A DNA stretch of 64,000 bases from Leeuwenhoekiella sp044542075. Lineage in GTDB: Bacteria > Bacteroidota > Bacteroidia > Flavobacteriales > Flavobacteriaceae. The DNA lies in NCBI RefSeq assembly GCF_044542075.1, contig NZ_JBITTU010000001.1:372001-436000 (forward strand). Reading direction: 5' to 3'. Each line of letters starts with the position of its first letter. Position 1 is the first letter of the stretch. The translations under genes were made by a program, and so were the position numbers. The notes beneath the pieces were generated by a model. It saw only the letters and a program-made list of their open reading frames with translations. It ran no database searches and was not told where the DNA came from. Shown here piece by piece: positions 59,401 to 64,000 of this stretch.

Positions 59401-59858
59401 GCACCTATTCTGATGGTATTATTCCAGAAGGAATTTTTCAAGAAGGTCAAATGATTACCGCTCCTAGTGGTGAGAGCGTTAATGTAGGAGGCATGACGTA
59501 TCAGGAAGCTTACGACCAGGGATTAGTAGAACCCACTCATGCCAGTTTCTATAATTATTTCACAAACTCATGGGGTCAGGGAGTTGTTAACGATAACTGG
59601 TTTAAAGAGGTAAAATATATCGCTATAAGAAATATTTCTTTAGGATATAACCTGCCAAAAAGTATAAGCGACAAGTTAAATGCACGCAATCTTTATATAG
59701 GTGTTAATGCACGAAACTTAGGCTACATATATAATTCTTTACCTAACAATATTAACCCAGAAAGTTTTAGAGGTACAGGAAGTGCAGATTCGTTTAGAGA
59801 GCGCTCATTTACTCCGTATACAGCAAGTTACACCATGACGATTTCTCTAGATTTTTAA
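56442..59858 (+). CDS. SusC/RagA family TonB-linked outer-membrane protein
   Basis: 1138 residues. Signal peptide (1-23, ending CAQ), carboxypeptidase-regulatory-like domain (about 25-105: GVTISEKGTGNGTVSDFDGN), plug domain (about 115-240: LQGKVAGVSIG, IRGVSSLNSTNNQPIFVIDG, SVLKGAAATALYGSRG) and a long barrel ending SLDF. It imports large nutrients with its SusD partner, encoded 17 bases downstream. The substrate is not known; the secreted peptidase-type hydrolase downstream suggests peptides or acylated glycans. Confidence 0.96.
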   Translation: MKQKLLYLVLPLFFLCVQSVCAQQQQVSGTILDSENGMPIPGVTISEKGTGNGTVSDFDGNYTIEVSSDATLVFSMIGFTTQEVGIAGKNEINVNFVVSTEALNEVVITALGIKREVKKLGYAMTEVSGEELAKTNTVNPVLALQGKVAGVSIGASDGGLFGNSKIQIRGVSSLNSTNNQPIFVIDGVILENTESKDNSADWAASANDYGNILKNLNPDDYKSVSVLKGAAATALYGSRGINGVVLIETKDGSGSRGIGVSVKQSIGIDYVFDTPDLQNQFGPGTLAGYIGYGNRDENNNFYRFDTGQFYYNNEGQATLIGHAGGGLSYGPRFDGSLIEDYDGNLIPYAAQKDNMKNAYETGINTNTSFSVSGANDKGSFYLSDSYNKRTGTLPSNSFERNAILFRATYNLTPWLKASGSMSFTQSNAQNALDAISQNFFEGGFERIYNTEKYSQRRFWQAPHGGVPNAQFNDEFAFAPNSGLWFNYNTIDDRSKETVSRPVITLSAKATDWLTITAQASANDYTTKYESKALGSGYANEGGQYVLNHSRDLTRNGKITLDIHKDISEDISSTLLIGAEIFDQEKSYSNVRTDGGLIVPGRFFMDNSRRNLISDAGIFGTKQINSLYFLSSFGYKDQLFLDITGRNDWSSALVYTNGTGTNSYFYPSVSSSWLLSETFKTPDWVTFGKLRASWAQVGSDTDPYVINPGYAIGRYEMNDGNFVYNNSISKTLVNRELIPERKNSYEFGLDARFLNNRLGVDFAYYNETIKNQIGNVPVNAEAGYTQYLTNIGTLSNYGVELSLYGSPVKTQNFEWNATFNYWNNTTKVKDLDDAFGGFKTLGGDISYGNFRIGSVAFEDGEYGVLMSDSAIKTWQSVDDAGNPIDDPRNGMKLLTYSDSRRGAYYQRSGTVEKVGKVQPDFEGSLSNEFTYKGVSLSVLLDARYGGHIASYSSRYGTAYGYLDSSLRGRDEANGGVSWTSQYSDIEGRTYSDGIIPEGIFQEGQMITAPSGESVNVGGMTYQEAYDQGLVEPTHASFYNYFTNSWGQGVVNDNWFKEVKYIAIRNISLGYNLPKSISDKLNARNLYIGVNARNLGYIYNSLPNNINPESFRGTGSADSFRERSFTPYTASYTMTISLDF

Positions 59859-59875
59859 TTTAACAGAAAGAAAAA

Positions 59876-61738
59876 ATGAAAAAAACGATAAACATATTTT
59901 TAATTCTACTACTGGTATTTGTCTCTGCGTGCGATAAAGACAGTTTTGCTGAATTAAATAGCGACCCATCGGCATTATCAGATCCTGATTTGCGATTCTC
60001 GATGACTAAAGCGGAAGAACAGATGTATGGCGACGATTACCTCATCTGGTTCTATGATAATTTTGATTATGCGTACCCGTGGTCACAAGTAGCAACTGCT
60101 ACCGGAAGTGGTGCAAATTCTGAAGCTATTTTTGAAATGGGACCTGTTGCAGACCGCTTGTATATATACCGCGAGGTGATACCTAATACCAGAGATATTA
60201 GAGCTCAAATAGAGGCATTAAGCGAGGAAGAGCAAGAAGCAAGAAGAGCGTTAAAAGCAATGACTTACCCGGTTCAAATCTTTCCGTCTATGCTGTATTC
60301 AGACCTTTATGGCTCTATGATTTACACACAAGCCGGTTTAGCTCCCTATACTTCGCCTCCACTATTTAATCCTGAATTTGATACACAAGAAGAATTATAT
60401 ACAATATGGCTTGAAGAATTAGATATGGCTATTGAAGATTTAAGTGCTTCTAATCAATTTGAAATAGGTGACAATGACGTGATTTATGGCGGAGATTATG
60501 CAAAATGGGCAAAATTTTGCAATCTGCTTAAATTAAAAATTGCAGCACGTATGATCAATACAGATCGTGCAAAAGCATTAGCTATAGCAGAAGAGGTAGC
60601 AAACTCTCCTGCAGGTTATATGGATGATTTGAGTGATGATTTTATCTATCAACGTGATATTAATTACAGAGGTACCGGTAATCCTATGGGTGCAGGTGCA
60701 GGATCTATAGAGCTTATAGATTTTATGGTGGCTAATAAAGACCCTAGAGTTAAAGTGCTTTTTGATAAAAACTCATTTAACGGTGAGGTAATACAGGCAT
60801 TTATTGATGCAGGACAGGATCTACCTCCTTATGTTGAGCAGTATGTGGTATTAGATGCAGCCGGCAATTTTGAGGGATGGTCTGGACCGGGTGAGCCCTG
60901 GGTACGCTATTTTGGAGTACCGTTATCTCCAGATGCTGCTTTTATAGGTGCAAATGATGTTTATTTTAATCAAGGAATTAACAATAGAGTTAATCTTAAC
61001 GGAGCTGAAAAAACCTATACATCTACTTCAAATTTTGCAGAGCGTATTACTCGTACAGGATATGGCTTTACCTACCCTACTAAACCAAATGGTCGTGTGT
61101 TGCAACGCAACGATAACTTTCCTCCTTTAAAAGTGATTTTAGGATCATCTGCTGAGACTAATTTATATCTGGCAGAATTTAAACTTCTGGGAGCAAACAT
61201 TCCGGGAGACGCACAGGACTATTTAAACCGCGGCGTTGAGCTTTCGGCACGTGTATTAGATATGCTTGCTGAAAACAATGGCTTTCCATACTATGATGAA
61301 GACCCTGTTTATATGGATGCAGCACTAGCTGAAGCTGGCGCAACAAAATTAAGAGATGAAGAGATCGCTAACTTATTACTTCAGCCTGCATATGATTTAA
61401 GTACAGACGGTTTAGAAAAAGTGTACATACAGCAATACATAAATTTTGCAGCAATGCCCGGTGATTTATGGACAACTGTAAGAAGATCTGGAATTCCTAA
61501 AACTGCAAGTACAATTCTGCCCAGAGACCCATTCTTAACCGGCGGCTCTTCTGCAACAGTACCGCGCCGTTTTACTGTGAGAACTCCTACTGAAGACAAC
61601 AGTAATTACAACAACTACAACAACGCATATATGGAACAAGGCTTTACAACGGGATCTAATGACCCGCAAGTCTTAAACACAGAGCGTTTGTGGTTTGATA
61701 AACAAAACCCTAATTATGGTGCAGGACCTAAACAATAG
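59876..61738 (+). CDS. SusD/RagB family nutrient-binding lipoprotein
   Basis: 620 residues with a lipobox (VFVSAC, Cys19). Helical TPR-like segments and a PGDLWTTVRRSGIP stretch are typical of the SusD/RagB nutrient-binding family. It caps the SusC barrel on the cell surface. It follows SusC in the same operon. The hairpin after its stop may partly separate it from the hydrolase gene. Confidence 0.93.
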   Translation: MKKTINIFLILLLVFVSACDKDSFAELNSDPSALSDPDLRFSMTKAEEQMYGDDYLIWFYDNFDYAYPWSQVATATGSGANSEAIFEMGPVADRLYIYREVIPNTRDIRAQIEALSEEEQEARRALKAMTYPVQIFPSMLYSDLYGSMIYTQAGLAPYTSPPLFNPEFDTQEELYTIWLEELDMAIEDLSASNQFEIGDNDVIYGGDYAKWAKFCNLLKLKIAARMINTDRAKALAIAEEVANSPAGYMDDLSDDFIYQRDINYRGTGNPMGAGAGSIELIDFMVANKDPRVKVLFDKNSFNGEVIQAFIDAGQDLPPYVEQYVVLDAAGNFEGWSGPGEPWVRYFGVPLSPDAAFIGANDVYFNQGINNRVNLNGAEKTYTSTSNFAERITRTGYGFTYPTKPNGRVLQRNDNFPPLKVILGSSAETNLYLAEFKLLGANIPGDAQDYLNRGVELSARVLDMLAENNGFPYYDEDPVYMDAALAEAGATKLRDEEIANLLLQPAYDLSTDGLEKVYIQQYINFAAMPGDLWTTVRRSGIPKTASTILPRDPFLTGGSSATVPRRFTVRTPTEDNSNYNNYNNAYMEQGFTTGSNDPQVLNTERLWFDKQNPNYGAGPKQ

Positions 61739-61756
61739 GTTCTAAATACTAATTCT

Positions 61757-61786
61757 AACGGGTCATTTAACAGTGACCCGTTTTTA
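61757..61786 (+). terminator. Terminator or attenuator after susD
   Basis: AACGGGTCA (61757-61765) pairs with TGACCCGTT (61774-61782) as a 9-bp stem with a T run after it. It lies in the 65-base gap between susD and the hydrolase gene, so it may let only part of the transcripts through. Confidence 0.75.
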
Positions 61787-61803
61787 ATTTAAATACATAG
61801 ATA

Positions 61804-64000
61804 ATGAAATTTAGCTGGCTTTTATTCAGTTTACTCGCGGTAACTTCTTTGTCATTTGCCCAGAATCAACAAGGTAATATCGTTCAATATTTTGGTAAAG
61901 AAAAAGTAGAGGACGTCAACGAAGGTGAGATCCTGCATTTATTTACTGAAGGATTAATTTTAAAAAAACAAGGATTTACGTTTAATAATGATGCCGTTTC
62001 AAATGATCCTGTTTTTGCACAAATACTCAACAAAAAGGTAAATACATCAATTGAAGAAATCAAAATAATTGATGCTTTTTCTGGTAAAACTCTTGAGTGG
62101 GAACCCCTAAAAACACAAGAGAAAAATGAATTTGCTGATCGCGGTTTGCGCTCTGGGTATTTATATCTAGAATATAATTCAGAAACCGAGCAAACTGTAC
62201 TTTTTGAAGCATCAGGACATACTAATGTTTTAATTAATGGCTTACCTCATGAGGGTGATCACTATGATTTTGGATGGAATTTAATACCTGTAAAACTCAA
62301 TAAAGGCAAAAATGAATTTGTGCTTTCTGGCGGGCGCTTTGCTACAATGCGTGCCAGACTCTTAAAGGCAGATCAACCTATTCAATTTACTAAAAGAGAT
62401 CTAACACTTCCAGACCTTTTAATTGAAGAGTCTAAACCGGTATATGGTGCAATTAGGGTAACGAACACAACAGATGACTGGTTTAAAAATGGAAAGATTC
62501 ACGTAAAAATAGGGGATGCTGAGATTAGCTCTCAGGTTCCTAATATCTCACCGCTCATCGTTAGAAAAGTCCCATTTAAAATGGCAATCCCTAAAAATGT
62601 AGCACAACAGGAGACTGTAAATGCTGTGATTACATTAATAGACAAATCTGGAAAAACACTAAGTACAGAAACGTTAGAACTTGCTGTAAAATCAAAGTAT
62701 AAACATCATAAAAACACGTTTATAAGTCAGGTAGATGGCAGTGTTCAATATTACAGTTTAGCACCTTCTCTTACTAAAGATACAGATAATCAGGCCTTGT
62801 TTTTCTCTGTTCATGGGGCTTCTGTAGAAGCGGTGAATCAAGCCAATGCTTATAAGCAGAAAGACTGGGGACATCTTGTGGCACCTACTAACCGCAGACC
62901 TTATGGTTTTGCCTGGGAAGACTGGGGTAGACTCGATGCCTTAGAAGTTCTTGATGTAGCAGAAAAATTGCTTAATACAGATAAACAACATACCTATTTA
63001 ACCGGTCATTCTATGGGCGGTCACGGCACGTGGTATCTTGGCGCGACCTATCCAGATCGCTTTGCTGCTATTGCTCCTTGTGCGGGTTATCCTGATCTTC
63101 TACTATACCGCAACAATTCTATAGAACGTATGAAAGAAATGCCGGCAGAAAGTTTTGACCGTTTTGGTATAACTAAAGATGACTTTTTGAAAAAAGCGAC
63201 ACTAACATTTAATAATGATATAGATGCCCACTTAGACAGTATCATTCGTAGAGCAGGCAATCCTAGCCGTACACTAAAATTAAAACGCAATTATCTGCAT
63301 TATGGGGTTTATATTTTACACGGAGAAAAAGACAATGTAGTTCCTACATCAATAGCCCGCGATATGCGTGCGCAGCTAGGCTCTTTTCATAAAGACTTCT
63401 CGTATTATGAATATCCTGACGGAACACACTGGTATGGTGACGAGAGTGTAGATTATCCCTTGCTTTTTGATTTCTTTAAAGCCCGAAAAATAAAGGCTTC
63501 AGAAGATATTGATGAGATTGAGTTTTCAACGGGTTCTCCCGGAGTTTCTGCCGGTTCTCATTATGTTAGTATTCTTCAGCAGAAAAAACCCTTTGAAATA
63601 AGTTCATTTAAATTGAAAAAAGAAGACGGCAAACTAAATATCACAACAATAAACACAGCCGTACTGCGCATAGATTTACAGAATGCAGCAATAACAAATG
63701 ATACATTAGCTATCGATAATCAGCAATTAACTTTTCCCTCTAAAGAAACAATCTATTTAGAAAATAATTTAGGAACATGGGCTCGTATCAATGCTCCTCA
63801 AGTGAGTGAAAAAGGACCTCACCGAAATGGCGGATTTAAAGATGCCTTTAGAAATAATATGGTTTTTGTTTATGCCTCTAACGGTTCTAATGAGGAGAAT
63901 GAATGGTATTATAACCGGGCTAAATTTGATGCTGAAAAATTCTGGTACCGTGCAAATGGTTCTGTAGAACTTGTAAAAGATCGTGATTTTAAAGCAAGTA
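61804..64000 (+). CDS. Prolyl-oligopeptidase-family serine hydrolase, secreted, 3' incomplete
   Basis: At least 732 residues, running off the window. Signal peptide (1-20, ending SFA). A long N-terminal beta-rich part (about 30-330) precedes an alpha/beta-hydrolase domain with Ser403 in TGHSMGGHG, Asp510 in LHGEKDNVVP and His542 in DGTHWYG. A C-terminal part (FKDAFRNNMVFVY, DAEKFWYR) resembles that of exported esterase-like S9 proteins in Bacteroidota. It is likely periplasmic or surface and may process material for SusC/D. Peptidase versus esterase cannot be settled. Confidence 0.87.
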   Translation, partial: MKFSWLLFSLLAVTSLSFAQNQQGNIVQYFGKEKVEDVNEGEILHLFTEGLILKKQGFTFNNDAVSNDPVFAQILNKKVNTSIEEIKIIDAFSGKTLEWEPLKTQEKNEFADRGLRSGYLYLEYNSETEQTVLFEASGHTNVLINGLPHEGDHYDFGWNLIPVKLNKGKNEFVLSGGRFATMRARLLKADQPIQFTKRDLTLPDLLIEESKPVYGAIRVTNTTDDWFKNGKIHVKIGDAEISSQVPNISPLIVRKVPFKMAIPKNVAQQETVNAVITLIDKSGKTLSTETLELAVKSKYKHHKNTFISQVDGSVQYYSLAPSLTKDTDNQALFFSVHGASVEAVNQANAYKQKDWGHLVAPTNRRPYGFAWEDWGRLDALEVLDVAEKLLNTDKQHTYLTGHSMGGHGTWYLGATYPDRFAAIAPCAGYPDLLLYRNNSIERMKEMPAESFDRFGITKDDFLKKATLTFNNDIDAHLDSIIRRAGNPSRTLKLKRNYLHYGVYILHGEKDNVVPTSIARDMRAQLGSFHKDFSYYEYPDGTHWYGDESVDYPLLFDFFKARKIKASEDIDEIEFSTGSPGVSAGSHYVSILQQKKPFEISSFKLKKEDGKLNITTINTAVLRIDLQNAAITNDTLAIDNQQLTFPSKETIYLENNLGTWARINAPQVSEKGPHRNGGFKDAFRNNMVFVYASNGSNEENEWYYNRAKFDAEKFWYRANGSVELVKDRDFKAS

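Noticed and set aside
1..64000. Mobile elements, CRISPR arrays, tRNA or rRNA genes
   Set aside because: No transposase, integrase or phage genes, no regularly spaced repeats, and no cloverleaf-like sequence was found in the gaps I read.

Overview
The window is a chromosomal segment from an AT-rich member of the Bacteroidota, almost certainly a (probably marine) Flavobacteriaceae. The evidence is the -7 promoter boxes of the form TAnnTTTG with a TTTG-like -33 box, a paired SusC/SusD locus, a TonB-dependent siderophore receptor with an N-terminal carboxypeptidase-regulatory-like domain, families largely confined to this phylum (DUF3098, DUF3127, DUF4271, DUF4296, DUF6252), a ribosomal protein S16 with a long Ala/Glu-rich tail, and a LeuRS with large insertions. 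I cannot name the genus from sequence alone. I see no IS element, phage, CRISPR array, rRNA or tRNA gene. Most of the window is ordinary core genome in short operons.

Layout. 1-4.4 kb: the end of an S1-type sulfatase, a secreted endonuclease/exonuclease/phosphatase-fold enzyme, a structured intergenic region that looks like a small RNA or leader, and a DPP-IV-like S9 peptidase. 4.4-7.3 kb (minus): DUF1206 membrane protein, PAP2 phosphatase, aldo/keto reductase. 7.5-12.9 kb: an iron-uptake operon (siderophore receptor, DUF4198, DUF3325-like, DUF3649-like and PepSY-TM proteins), converging on a DUF6252-like lipoprotein. 13.8-15.7 kb: rpsP-rimM-trmN6. 15.8-20.3 kb: glutaryl-CoA-type dehydrogenase, DUF3050, metallophosphoesterase and a tandem pair of SGNH hydrolases. 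20.3-25.0 kb (minus): ferredoxin, hydroxypyruvate isomerase-like protein, then trmB-lysE-ATL-mrp-nifU.

25.2-34.8 kb: glycosyltransferase overlapping tail-to-tail with a PhoR/PhoB-like two-component pair, a LuxE-like protein, an Lrp regulator beside saccharopine dehydrogenase, DUF423, pckA, hemD and DUF4271. 34.9-45 kb: polyprenol-phosphate glycosyltransferase, dihydroorotase, DUF4296, an epimerase, tyrS, a YugP-like protease, a non-coding repeat block, leuS and a ketopantoate reductase. 45.1-48.8 kb: ftsX, DUF3098, uppP, truB and a TonB-like protein. 48.7-56.1 kb: mixed housekeeping genes, including a tag/unknown/DUF2490 overlapping operon, aat without any usual start codon, DUF3127, flavin reductase, an orphan histidine kinase coupled to nudK, and HIT. 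56.4-64 kb: a SusC/SusD pair followed, after a hairpin, by a secreted prolyl-oligopeptidase-family enzyme that runs off the window.

How genes work together. The 7.5-12.9 kb operon should import a ferric siderophore and release or reduce the iron in the periplasm or inner membrane. SusC/SusD plus the secreted hydrolase looks like an outer-membrane import and degradation unit, possibly for peptides. Saccharopine dehydrogenase and glutaryl-CoA dehydrogenase both fit lysine breakdown by the saccharopine route. FtsX, UppP and the polyprenol-phosphate glycosyltransferase serve the cell envelope. TrmB, TrmN6, TruB, RimM, S16, TyrRS and LeuRS serve translation. Nothing here is a clear new defence or mobile system. 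The best candidates for something undescribed are non-coding or gene-structure features: the structured region at 1.8 kb, the non-AUG aat start, the 153-bp reciprocal overlap at 26.2 kb, the repeats upstream of susC and the nested inverted repeats at 15.7 and 40.8 kb.
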